From Trichostrongylus colubriformis (Eukaryota > Nematoda > Chromadorea > Rhabditida > Trichostrongylidae), in the NCBI GenBank assembly GCA_963978905.1, contig OZ022257.1, positions 7,772,509 to 7,836,508 of the forward strand: a stretch of 64,000 nt of DNA. Reading direction: 5' to 3'. Below the pieces are notes generated by a model, which was not told where the DNA came from, did not search any database, and was given only the letters and a program-made list of their open reading frames with translations. A program made the position numbers and the translations under genes. Of the stretch, positions 39,656 to 50,600 are shown one piece after another. Position 1 is the stretch's first letter. Each line of letters opens with the position of its first letter.

Positions 39656-42340
39656 TCATTCTAACCCACAGAGCGGTACAAACGGCAGGAATTCACTTGT
39701 GATTGAAGGACACTCATTTCTGTTGTTCATTATTGGATTCCTTACGGATATCCAAAACGCTTCTAATGCCTTCCTAGATGAAATCTCGGTCTCATGTGAC
39801 AGAATTTTGCACTTCACGTCAAAGTCATTCCCGCTGTGCTGTTCACGTCTGTGTCTTCCAAGTGGAGTTGTTATCGATCCCCTTCTCTTACTGGCCAGAT
39901 GTTCATTTATACGCGTTATCAAAACGCGGCCGGTCTCCCCAATATACTTGCCATTGCACACCCTACATTCAATCTCATAAACCACACCGGATTTTGTACA
40001 GTCTCCTATCTTGCCGTAGGGGCAAATCACGCAGTTCTCCGAAACACATTCGCAATCGTAGAGCCTGTTCCGTACCAGCTGACGTTTGATGTTGCCGTTC
40101 GGAATATTGACAAGAACGACATCGTTTTGGAGCTGAGCACGAACTAGGCATCGACGTATTGCTGAGGAGAATGTGTCAGAGATAAAGGGCAGACAAAAAG
40201 GTATGCGGTCTTGGAAGGGCGATTCTCGTCTTCTATGATCAGGAAATGTTCTAACGTGGTACGATGGTTGAGTATAGCCGTTTTGAGCAGCTATACGAGA
40301 AGCCAGCGCGACTGATTCTCGTTTTTCGTCGTTGCCCGTGCACACTGCTGTGGCAGTCTTGAACATGTTTTTAACAACAGCTCTCTTTACAGCAATGGGG
40401 TGGGCCGATTTCGCGTGGATCAGGATATTCTTAGAACTTCCTTTTCGGTACCACTTGACGCTGATCATGTCGTCGGACACCTTCACCTGGGTGTTAAGGT
40501 AAGGGAGCCAACCATTCGTTGGTGTCTCTCGAGTGAGCTTGATGTACTGAGATTGTTCGTTAAGAATACGAAAGCATTCATCCATCTCAGACTGCGTTGA
40601 TGTTATGATGAAACAGTCATCGATGTATCTGCAGTACATCAGTGGCATACGAGCCAGCACCGGTTCTTCGATTCTACTCATGAAGCATATCGCAAGAACC
40701 GGTGCGAGCCGCTGACCCATAGCTAAACCTCTTATTTGCGAGTAGTACGAACCTGACCATTTAAATATGTTACAACTAAGACACTCCTTGACCAGAGTCA
40801 TGATGTGATTCCTCTGAAGTCCAAAGGTGTTAATATTACTATGATGCCTATCAAGCATTTCGGACAATGCTTGTAGGGCCATATCGTTTTGGACATTTGT
40901 ATACAATGAGGTGACGTCGAATGACTCTACAGCGTAGCCAGGGCAAATTCGGGCGCTGTGTAGGTGGTCAAGGAATGATCTCGTATTGGTCAGGTGCGCA
41001 GGAACCATGGTCAGCAGTTGGCTCACGATGATGTTGAGAAACCATGAGATTCTGTCGGTTGGTCCACCTACGCAGCTAATAATTGGTCGTATTTTGAAGG
41101 TGTCCGCCGACATGGAAGTCACATTTTCAGGGGAAAGCTTGTGAGTCTTAATCAGACTGTAGAACACAGGACATCTGGGACAATCTATCTTAAGCCTAAC
41201 AACCAGCTTTCTGTCAATCCCCGCAGATCTTCCTAGTGTTATCCAAGTTCGGTTTAAGCGCTTGCATTGGGAGCGGAATTCCTCTGCACTAGAGCGACGG
41301 TACGTTGAGGAATCTCGCAGATGAAGTTCAGTGATACTTCGGTCAAGGCTTTGTGGCATCACTACGAACTCCCCACCTTTATCACTCACGGAGACACGTA
41401 TCGTACCATTCGTTCTTAACTCACGCACCTCCTTGAACCCCATCTGTTCCTCGAACGTCAAATTGGTACCACGTCTTCGTCGGTGCTGATTGAGGATAGT
41501 TAGAACACTCGACGACAAGATTCGTAATTTGACGTCAACTTCTGCAACAGGAGGAGGCTCTCGATAGAAAGTGCGCGGAAATGGTACTCGTGGCAGTGTG
41601 CTCCGAGAGATGATTGAGTTGTTCTGCGGGTTCAGTTGGCTCCCATACTTAGCTCGTAACTGGTCTCGCAGTCTTCGCAAGCTTCCCACAGCTCTTCGGT
41701 ACGTGAATGAATTGACGCACTGTGCAATAGAAAACGATGGACCAAGATTGAGAAGACTTAATGCATTAGACGAGAGATGGGTGTCTCCAATGACAGTGAC
41801 TCTAACCGATTGATTATCACGTTCAATGTGGGTGACGTCATTTCGGTGGCCCGAAGGAGCATTTCCTTCCCTGCTATCCCGATCTACTACACGAGATTGA
41901 GCAAGTCTGTCGTATTTTGCACAAAGGAGGGATTTGACCCTAGAACGAATAGAGTCGCAGATCAACTTCGACTCACCCTCCATCCTCATCCAAGTCCGTC
42001 CAGGAAGAAGACGTCGGCATGTTGTCTCCTTCGAGACACACTTCAGTAATGACGAATACAATACACGAGCTTTTTCCTTGATCACAACGCTCAACATCTG
42101 TCGGTATATCCTTCTTATCTTCGGGTGATCTTCGGATAAGCCACATACTGCACCGATCTTCTTATTCATTATGAAGCGTGGTAGTACGTCGGTCGTTCGG
42201 CAACGCTGGAGGAACTTCAGAGACTGGCGGGTGACGACCACTTTTTGGCGAAGCGATAGAGCTTCGCGGACCAGAGAGAAGAACTGCGGCGGTACGTTAT
42301 TCAAAATTCTCCAAGTTCTCTCTTCTTGAAACCTCGGCAT
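39656..42340 (-). CDS. PLE polyprotein: reverse transcriptase and GIY-YIG endonuclease
   Basis: A single uninterrupted 894-codon frame. The N-terminal ~360 residues are a basic linker typical of PLEs. The reverse transcriptase spans roughly 370-700: FKIRPIISCVGG, FDVTSLYTNV (motif A aspartate), GLAMGQRLAPVLA (motif B), YIDD at 572-575 (motif C), WLPYLNT (motif D/E region). A cysteine cluster (CECVSENCVICPYG) leads into the GIY-YIG nuclease: VVYEIEC at 786-792, YIGETGR from 799, and a conserved Arg/Glu-containing helix. PLE reverse transcriptase is related to telomerase and is thought to prime on nuclease-cut DNA. No stop or frameshift, so this copy could be active. The start is the ATG just inside the pLTR junction. 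Confidence 0.95.
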   Translation of the reverse strand: MPRFQEERTWRILNNVPPQFFSLVREALSLRQKVVVTRQSLKFLQRCRTTDVLPRFIMNKKIGAVCGLSEDHPKIRRIYRQMLSVVIKEKARVLYSSLLKCVSKETTCRRLLPGRTWMRMEGESKLICDSIRSRVKSLLCAKYDRLAQSRVVDRDSREGNAPSGHRNDVTHIERDNQSVRVTVIGDTHLSSNALSLLNLGPSFSIAQCVNSFTYRRAVGSLRRLRDQLRAKYGSQLNPQNNSIISRSTLPRVPFPRTFYREPPPVAEVDVKLRILSSSVLTILNQHRRRRGTNLTFEEQMGFKEVRELRTNGTIRVSVSDKGGEFVVMPQSLDRSITELHLRDSSTYRRSSAEEFRSQCKRLNRTWITLGRSAGIDRKLVVRLKIDCPRCPVFYSLIKTHKLSPENVTSMSADTFKIRPIISCVGGPTDRISWFLNIIVSQLLTMVPAHLTNTRSFLDHLHSARICPGYAVESFDVTSLYTNVQNDMALQALSEMLDRHHSNINTFGLQRNHIMTLVKECLSCNIFKWSGSYYSQIRGLAMGQRLAPVLAICFMSRIEEPVLARMPLMYCRYIDDCFIITSTQSEMDECFRILNEQSQYIKLTRETPTNGWLPYLNTQVKVSDDMISVKWYRKGSSKNILIHAKSAHPIAVKRAVVKNMFKTATAVCTGNDEKRESVALASRIAAQNGYTQPSYHVRTFPDHRRRESPFQDRIPFCLPFISDTFSSAIRRCLVRAQLQNDVVLVNIPNGNIKRQLVRNRLYDCECVSENCVICPYGKIGDCTKSGVVYEIECRVCNGKYIGETGRVLITRINEHLASKRRGSITTPLGRHRREQHSGNDFDVKCKILSHETEISSRKALEAFWISVRNPIMNNRNECPSITSEFLPFVPLCGLE

Positions 42341-42682
42341 GATGTTAAATTAATCGTGTGCTGCTTTGCCAAACGAGGTTAGTAGGTGGATCAATTTATT
42401 TTTGGCCTGACGTTTCGACCCTTTCGTCGTCTTCAGAGGCCTAAAAAGTGGTTCGAAGTTTGCTGACCCTTGACTTACCCGATCAAGCGCCAAAAACCCC
42501 TAGCATTTCGGACTTACCCACTCAATCCATAGAGAGTCGAATAGACGAAAGAAAGAAATTGAACTCACCCCGTGATCCACCGCGAGTGGTAGGACGTCGC
42601 TACCGACTCGTGTTAGTATAATGTGCGACTGAGAATCACTATACAGCGGTGTTGACAAATGACGGTGCTGTCAGTCGCGACA
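42341..42682 (-). repeat. PLE pLTR, copy 2 (between the tandem copies)
   Basis: Joins the stop codon of the truncated copy to the ATG of the full copy, so it serves as 3' end of one and 5' region of the other. Carries the second hammerhead-like motif. Confidence 0.9.
42404..42442 (-). ncRNA. Hammerhead-ribozyme-like motif, copy 2
   Basis: Sequence identical to copy 1 at 39377-39415; located about 64 nt upstream of the full-length ORF in element sense. Confidence 0.6.
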
Positions 42683-44033
42683 TCATTCTAACCCACAGAG
42701 CGGTACAAACGGCAGGAATTCACTTGTGATTGAAGGACACTCATTTCTGTTGTTCATTATTGGATTCCTTACGGATATCCAAAACGCTTCTAATGCCTTC
42801 CTAGATGAAATCTCGGTCTCATGTGACAGAATTTTGCACTTCACGTCAAAGTCATTCCCGCTGTGCTGTTCACGTCTGTGTCTTCCAAGTGGAGTTGTTA
42901 TCGATCCCCTTCTCTTACTGGCCAGATGTTCATTTATACGCGTTATCAAAACGCGGCCGGTCTCCCCAATATACTTGCCATTGCACACCCTACATTCAAT
43001 CTCATAAACCACACCGGATTTTGTACAGTCTCCTATCTTGCCGTAGGGGCAAATCACGCAGTTCTCCGAAACACATTCGCAATCGTAGAGCCTGTTCCGT
43101 ACCAGCTGACGTTTGATGTTGCCGTTCGGAATATTGACAAGAACGACATCGTTTTGGAGCTGAGCACGAACTAGGCATCGACGTATTGCTGAGGAGAATG
43201 TGTCAGAGATAAAGGGCAGACAAAAAGGTATGCGGTCTTGGAAGGGCGATTCTCGTCTTCTATGATCAGGAAATGTTCTAACGTGGTACGATGGTTGAGT
43301 ATAGCCGTTTTGAGCAGCTATACGAGAAGCCAGCGCGACTGATTCTCGTTTTTCGTCGTTGCCCGTGCACACTGCTGTGGCAGTCTTGAACATGTTTTTA
43401 ACAACAGCTCTCTTTACAGCAATGGGGTGGGCCGATTTCGCGTGGATCAGGATATTCTTAGAACTTCCTTTTCGGTACCACTTGACGCTGATCATGTCGT
43501 CGGACACCTTCACCTGGGTGTTAAGGTAAGGGAGCCAACCATTCGTTGGTGTCTCTCGAGTGAGCTTGATGTACTGAGATTGTTCGTTAAGAATACGAAA
43601 GCATTCATCCATCTCAGACTGCGTTGATGTTATGATGAAACAGTCATCGATGTATCTGCAGTACATCAGTGGCATACGAGCCAGCACCGGTTCTTCGATT
43701 CTACTCATGAAGCATATCGCAAGAACCGGTGCGAGCCGCTGACCCATAGCTAAACCTCTTATTTGCGAGTAGTACGAACCTGACCATTTAAATATGTTAC
43801 AACTAAGACACTCCTTGACCAGAGTCATGATGTGATTCCTCTGAAGTCCAAAGGTGTTAATATTACTATGATGCCTATCAAGCATTTCGGACAATGCTTG
43901 TAGGGCCATATCGTTTTGGACATTTGTATACAATGAGGTGACGTCGAATGACTCTACAGCGTAGCCAGGGCAAATTCGGGCGCTGTGTAGGTGGTCAAGG
44001 AATGATCTCGTATTGGTCAGGTGCGCAGGAACA
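42683..44033 (-). pseudogene. 5'-truncated PLE ORF (tandem copy)
   Basis: Retains the reverse transcriptase from the VPAHLTNTRS region onward plus the complete GIY-YIG end. It is identical in protein sequence to the full copy over the shared 416 residues downstream of its first internal Met codon. The truncation at 44033 joins directly to inverted pLTR sequence. The frame is still open, but the N-terminal half is missing. Confidence 0.95.
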
Positions 44034-44348
44034 TTATACTAACACGAGTCGGTAGCGACGTCCTACCACTCGCGGTGGATCACGGGGTGAGTTCAATTTC
44101 TTTCTTTCGTCTATTCGACTCTCTATGGATTGAGTGGGTAAGTCCGAAATGCTAGGGGTTTTTGGCGCTTGATCGGGTAAGTCAAGGGTCAGCAAACTTC
44201 GAACCACTTTTTAGGCCTCTGAAGACGACGAAAGGGTCGAAACGTCAGGCCAAAAATAAATTGATCCACCTACTAACCTCGTTTGGCAAAGCAGCACACG
44301 ATTAATTTAACATCATGCCGAGGTTTCAAGAAGAGAGAACTTGGAGAA
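44034..44348 (+). repeat. Inverted PLE end: partial pLTR plus first ORF codons
   Basis: Plus-strand copy of pLTR interior (44034-44306), then the ATG and about 12 codons of the PLE ORF (MPRFQEERTWRI, from about 44314) before the right target duplication. This is the inverted 5' fragment typical of PLE insertions. Confidence 0.9.
44213..44251 (+). ncRNA. Hammerhead-ribozyme-like motif, copy 3 (inverted)
   Basis: Same motif on the plus strand within the inverted pLTR. Confidence 0.6.
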
Positions 44349-44363
44349 TTCTGTTGACATAAT
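44349..44363. repeat. Target-site duplication, right, of the PLE composite
   Basis: TTCTGTTGACATAAT, matching 39313-39327. Confidence 0.85.
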
Positions 44364-44652
44364 TTCATACGCATTCAATTAAGAATATGTCTCGGATGAA
44401 GTGTATACATTTATTGACTCAAGTTGACAGTACGTTGTCTCTCTTCCGTTCTGAGTATGGGACCAGGATCACGCGTTGGGCACATTCTCGCACTGATTAG
44501 GAGAAAGCCTTCTAATGCATCCCGTGTAGGTTCACTACCTTTCAAAGCCCACTTCGAGTGGTCAAACTATAGACAAAAATTATCGAATATTCATTCTCTA
44601 TTATCACAACAACCAGTTAAAAAGCACTCCGGCAGTTTCGAATGGTCCCGGC

Positions 44653-47600
44653 TCAAATCTTGTTGAATGCAACGATATCCACAGATTGCACCTGCAAGAA
44701 TGTAGTATACCTCACTACCATTGCTTACATACGAATAAAGCTTGACGAAAGCGGGATCCGGAAAATTAGTAAGAATTTTCGGCGAATTCATGCAGTCAGC
44801 TTGTCAGCAGTTTGGACATCTAGAAGAATAGTAGGTGTCAGCGTTGCTAAGCCTGTGATGTGTTTGTGGACAGATCGGCATCACATTAACTCAGGACCAG
44901 GAAAATTTTTTATAATTCTGTAGGGATGGGAATTTCATGGGTCTTTCTGCTATTTGTAAGTAACTGCTTGTGGGATACTTTTTTGCGATTGAACGCAACT
45001 CTCACCAACTTGTTTCATTTAGTTTTCTTAGTTTCATGGACACCGATGAAAACCGGGTAAAACAGTAAATGTTCCGAATCTATCTGTTGCTCTTCCATCA
45101 CTCAATCCATAATCACATTGAAATAAAAACTCACGTGGCTTTCAAAATCCCCAGTGATCTTATCGATCAGGTCATCAACTGACACCTTGTCGTCTTCAAT
45201 GACGCAGATGATTTGCAGCTTGCTGATTCCTAAAAGCAATTTTAATGAGATATCGAACAACTCATTTCATTTAAAATGAACTCACCGTAGCCAATTGGAA
45301 GCATTTTTGCGCCTCCCCAGACGAGACCATCCATTTCAATTCCACGCACAAGAGTTTCCATCTCCTTGAGATTAGTTTCATCATCCCAAGGCTTCACATC
45401 AAGGATCACAGAAGACTTTGCAATTGGTCCTGGCTGTAATGAGAAAGAGTCTGTAATAACTCGTAGCACATTCATCTTTTAACAAAAAACCACTCAGGGC
45501 GCGATGCTCATAGGGGGAGACATTAGAACAGCAGCGGCGGAATTGCTCAAGCATGGCTTTGTACTCCTATGCCGGAATCGCGTCGCGGCGTGTGGTATAC
45601 CACGTTTGCGCACAAGATGGCTGGACTCGGTGAGATTTGCGTATGAAGAGCGGCTCCCATGTCCTACGTCTACTATTATCCATTTCACCGCTAAAATGAG
45701 TTTGTTTTCAACCTGATTTCATTCGATTTCGCAAACAAACGTTTTCAGCTCGACGTTGGTTGATGGTAGCGTTTCGCATGAATCCGTTCCATTGCTGTGC
45801 TATGTACCTTTCGTCTTTGCATCATTCTACACGAAGAATGTCAGAAGAAACAGGAAGAGAAACTAAACACATTCCCGGAGTCTCTGCACCAAAGGGCAAA
45901 GCGATTTCTTTTGCTAGAACGATCGCATGCTTTCTTTTGTTATATTTTGCGGATGTCACCAATCTTCTAGGTTCCTTTTTTTGTTTCCAATGTTCTCTAT
46001 GAAACAACAACATGCAGGCTCAGCAGTGCTACATTCGAACAGTAATTGAATCCATATATAAAATCGAGAAATTTAAATACATGGAACATCTAAGAATGCT
46101 TCTGCTTTTCACCTTCTTCATATAGAATGATGCAAATAATGATGATAGAACAGAAAATGGATGACTGCATGCGGAACTCTATAATCAACCAGTAATGAAC
46201 TGAAAACGTTAGTTCTGTCAAATGAAATGAAATCAGTCTGTGAACGAACTCAAGGAACCGACGAAACGAATGGACATAGGCGACACGGTTGTGGTTCTTC
46301 ATACGAAATTCCGAGCAATTCCCACCAATATCAGCCATCTCGCGCAAATGGCGAGTGTCGCATCCGCGACGCGAAATCCTTACATAGAACACACCCCCAA
46401 GCATAGTTGAAAAAGCGCTGTTGTGGTGAACCTTTCCTCTAGAGATGGAGATTTCTCGTTACGCTTAGAGTTATTCATCCATCTCGGAACTCTTCACCCC
46501 TAGATTAAAGAAAGTTGTTAGACATAGCACACACAATTGTTTCAAAATTTCAGTGTAATGTATTACCCCCCTAAATGTGATAATAGACAGCAGATGAGAT
46601 CAAACTGCTCGGTTGAAGTGTGAATTCCAGAAGGTGGGGGGGGGAGGGGGTGGCTAAATTGAGCAATACCTTCTTGGACTTCTTCTCAGCGTAAGCCTTC
46701 AGCCTCTCCTCGACGACCTTGGCTTTCTCAGCGTCTTCCTCGTCATCGGATCCGAACAGATCGAAATCATCATCGCCTGCATTCTCCTCCTTTTTCGATT
46801 CTTGAGCTTGTTCGTACTAAATCGTGCTTAAGTCAACATAAGTAGTATCAATATATACAGGGATCAGAATGAAAAACACCTCCTACAACATCTAGAAGCC
46901 CCACACATCTCCGGAAGGCTCGTCGCTGGATCTGAGCCCACTAACCACGAACATGTTCGACGTCGTAGTCATATCAGTTCTCAGAGATATTCTTTCAAAA
47001 CAGCCACTACCACAGATATACTTTACCGGGATGGACGGAGCTTCAGTTTCAGCTGCAGTTACTTTCATCCTCGGCGACGCAGTCACACTCTCCAATTTCT
47101 GAACCACTGCACCGCAGAATACTAAAATTACGTTGATCCAGCGGTACGACTGCGTCGCAGAGTATGAACGCATCCTTGATGACAAATAAGGAAGATTCTG
47201 AGTTGGTCCAGTGATCAGCGTAGAGGTGGAGCGTACCTTGGCGGGAATCACTTGCATGCGCGTGAACTTCTCAATCGTGTCTCGTAACTCGGCCAGCTCC
47301 TTTCTGATTTCCTCATTCTCCTTTCTCAGAGCTTTCAATTCATCTTTCAGGCGATCTGAAGATCAATTCAATAAAGCGATCTGAAGATCAATTCAATAAA
47401 GAGTAGCGAGTCGCACGTCCGGAAAAATGCAAAAGCGGCGAAAAACAGAAATCATTTTGTTGCGTCCTTTGTTATAAACAAATGGAACAGGAATTTCGAA
47501 GTTTCGTCGCCAAGATGTTAGTACGCAGCTCCTTTTGCACTCACTAACGAACGTAAGAGAGTGATTGAGTGCGAAAGGGCCGAACATGCACAATGGCATA

Positions 47601-50600
47601 CTAATCAACTACACAACTGCACGAACACAAAGGAACGCACTGCACTTCTGAGACACTTCTACGACAAACCGCACTACAAACGCCATCTACTTGCAGGGCC
47701 AAGCAGGAAGCAGAATTTTGCCCTGATTGACACAGAGCAAGCAAAATAGACTGCGCCATTGAGAAACATCTTGCGCCCGCAATTTGATCCCATGCTTGGC
47801 CCTGCTGGCATGTCATCTATGCTGGCCGGGAGGGGGCTTTAGTCAGGATTGACCTTCCACGACTCCTGCCTCGCACCTTCCCTAATTACTTCGCACCTCT
47901 GCGAATTCGCCCAAGGGATGACCTCGCTTAATTGGCCGATCTGGCTGCCTTCATAGATTCATCACTAAGTGACTAATTAGTATATTTATAACATCAGTAA
48001 ATGGAATAATTAAAATTGCATGGTATCATTATGCAGCAGAAAAAGAGAGAATTTCGAAGTTATTTAAAAGATAGTAATATAAGGATAGAATCTCACGAAG
48101 ATCTCACGAACGTTTTTGGACTCAGAGATCAGAAAATCAGAAAACTACCATAATTACTTATTATGAATTGCTCAGTTAGTTCTTTTTCATTTCAGACTCA
48201 TTGTTCCATTTTTCACATTTTACTTAATCTCTTTCTTTCATGAATTTTTAATATTAGGTTGTAAGGAAAGTTTTGGCCGCTTTTCGCAATTTCAACTTCG
48301 GAAGATCATAACTCGGCTTGGACTGCGTCCTTTCTCACAGAATTAGCACCAATTGATTCGCAACACTTTTAGAAATATCATGGATATTCACGGATCTCAT
48401 TTTGATGAGGAGATGACGATTTCTATAGCGCAAAATCAAAAAAATTCGACTTCAGATCACCCCTCTTTCTGAACACTGCTGCTGAAGAAGCTGTTCAGAT
48501 GTTTGGGAAAATGGGGCTCAGTTAGCGCTAGCTCTGGTGAATATGGTACACGAGTGAGGGCTTCAGCCTGCAACTGCTTCAATTTGTGGAGAATGCGCTT
48601 GCGCAAGCTGTTCTGAAGGGTCCCGCGGCACTCTTTTTGTGTTTTTCCATATCAAGGCTACTTCAGGTGGCTAACCAAGTTTGTGTGTTGAGGGCCAATA
48701 CTTTTGAGCATTCCCTGCAAGTATGGGTCATCGCTTTCTGCCGTTTCACGGAGTTGAAGCGATTTGATCAATTGAAAATTCGAGCATCTCATTCTCATTT
48801 TTGCACTTCTGAAACCAGGGACAAAATGTTCCGTCCAATGCTCTACCCCCTCCCCGTGCAGCACTCACATTTGTGGCCACCTTCGCTGGGACTTGGCTAA
48901 ACAAGGACTTGTGAAGTGAAGTCATCCAAAAAGTGCCATTTCGCAGTACTTCAAAATCTCCCTAATAATTCGGAAACCTTGTGGCATTCCAAATAAAACA
49001 TACATTCAGAAAGAGCGACTTTTTGTCTAAGGAGCACAATATGTAGCTGATTCATGTTGACGCGCTGTGAGTTTTGAATTCATCTTATCAGCGCGAACCG
49101 GCCAACTTTCCTTACAACCTAATAATTTCAATTAATTCTGCAAATCTCTCTTTGTCGTAACTAAAATCCACGCTTTCTGTTCCTTGCGCTGTAAATGTTG
49201 ACTTAAGCGAAGGCAATTAGGGAGGTCATCCCTTGGGCGCATTCGGAAAGGTGCGAAGTAATTAGTGAAGGTGCGAGGCAGGAGTCGTGGAAGGTCAATC
49301 CTGACTAAAGCCCCCCTCCCATGCTGGCCTTCATGCGTCATAACAACTACACATTTTAAAAATCCGCTAATTACCATCGGTTACAAATCCATGGGATGGG
49401 CCTGCTTCTGACAAGGCTTTCGCTACAATATCTTTCGCGTACTGAATTGCAACATGCAAATCACCTTTCGGCACCAGGTGCATATCGGCTTTCGGAACGA
49501 TTTCCTTGCCTAAAAATCACGACCACTGTTGGAAAGCAGATAAGCTACTGCTCTACTTTTCAAATTCATTTGAGCTGATTCCAAGCCTAACTATTTGGCT
49601 AAAATATCGAAAACTGAGCATGACTCAAACTGCAACTTGGAATAAAGGGCACTTCGTAGCAAGACCAACGGCTTCGCAATCGCACGCACACGCCTAATGG
49701 TTGCTCCCTTGCCGATGACTTTGACACCACTTCAAAGTGGTCCCACGTTCGCAAACTTCATGAGGATCTGGCCACAGTTACACCTTGTAAAAGTGCGGTA
49801 CTGCGAGAAATTGCAGATCGCATTTGCCGGCCAGGGCACGTGATGCGAATCGTAACATCTGGGCACTCTCACTAGTACATTCTATACCTACTCTATATAT
49901 TGTTCTGCTCATCACATCTGTATAAAACACCTCACGGGTCAATTCGCGTCGGGGGGGGGGGGGGGGGGGAGACGCAATTTTGCGTCGAATTTTCATCGAC
50001 GTCGAGCTTCTTTCCCTCCCTAGGCTTGGGCTAAAGCAGATGAAACCTATGCTTTGACAGATGCTTTTTCATGTGGAAGGAGAGGATATCAATTTTAGCC
50101 TAAGCCTAGGGAGGGAAAGGAGCTTCGACCTTGACGCGAAATTGCGTCTCCCCCCCCCCGACGCGAATTGACCCCACCTCACGTAATTTATGCGTGGAAG
50201 TGATTCGTCTTTCCGATGTAGTCAATACGGTATTACAGGTGTGACTGTGGCCCGATTTCGAAAAAAAATAGAACCTTCATGCTGACCGCAATAGGCTTTG
50301 AAAGGAACTGAATAGTCATACCCAACGCAACTTGTATTAGTAACTAGGGCGCGGCTGGGTGTACATTTCTGCAAACCATGTAGCCCATGGGGTGCTGAAG
50401 ATTTATCGGGTCAAACAAGTTCCGTAACCGAAACACCCTGCAGGTCCAAAGGAATTGGGAGAACATGTTCTGAATTGGATGGGAATTGAGGGGGAAGAAT
50501 TGATGGGCGATACAAAGATTATTCTCACCATGACCGTGTCCTCCATGTCCATGACCATGTCCGTGACCATTTCCACGTCCATGTCCGTGTCCGTGTCCAT

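Larger units (their letters stand above)
39328..44348 (-). mobile_element. Penelope-like retroelement (PLE), tandem plus inverted composite
   Basis: About 5.0 kb between two 15-bp direct repeats. In element sense (minus strand) the order is: an inverted end piece (44348-44034), a 5'-truncated copy (44033-42683), the shared non-coding repeat or pLTR (42682-42341), a full-length copy (42340-39656) and a second pLTR (39655-39328). The coding and pLTR sequence of the two direct copies looks identical wherever I compared it. Tandem, partially inverted copies with variable target duplications are the hallmark of Penelope-like elements. The encoded GIY-YIG domain marks an endonuclease-plus type, possibly the nematode Nematis clade, but that placement needs a tree. 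Confidence 0.95.

Noticed and set aside
39699..42128. Several plus-strand ORFs inside the PLE
   Set aside because: They are antisense shadows of the long minus-strand RT/GIY-YIG frame; the same shadows recur over the second copy.
39328..44348. Telomere-associated PLE (Athena-like)
   Set aside because: No telomeric repeats are present, and the element encodes a GIY-YIG nuclease that the telomere-attached, endonuclease-lacking PLEs do not have.
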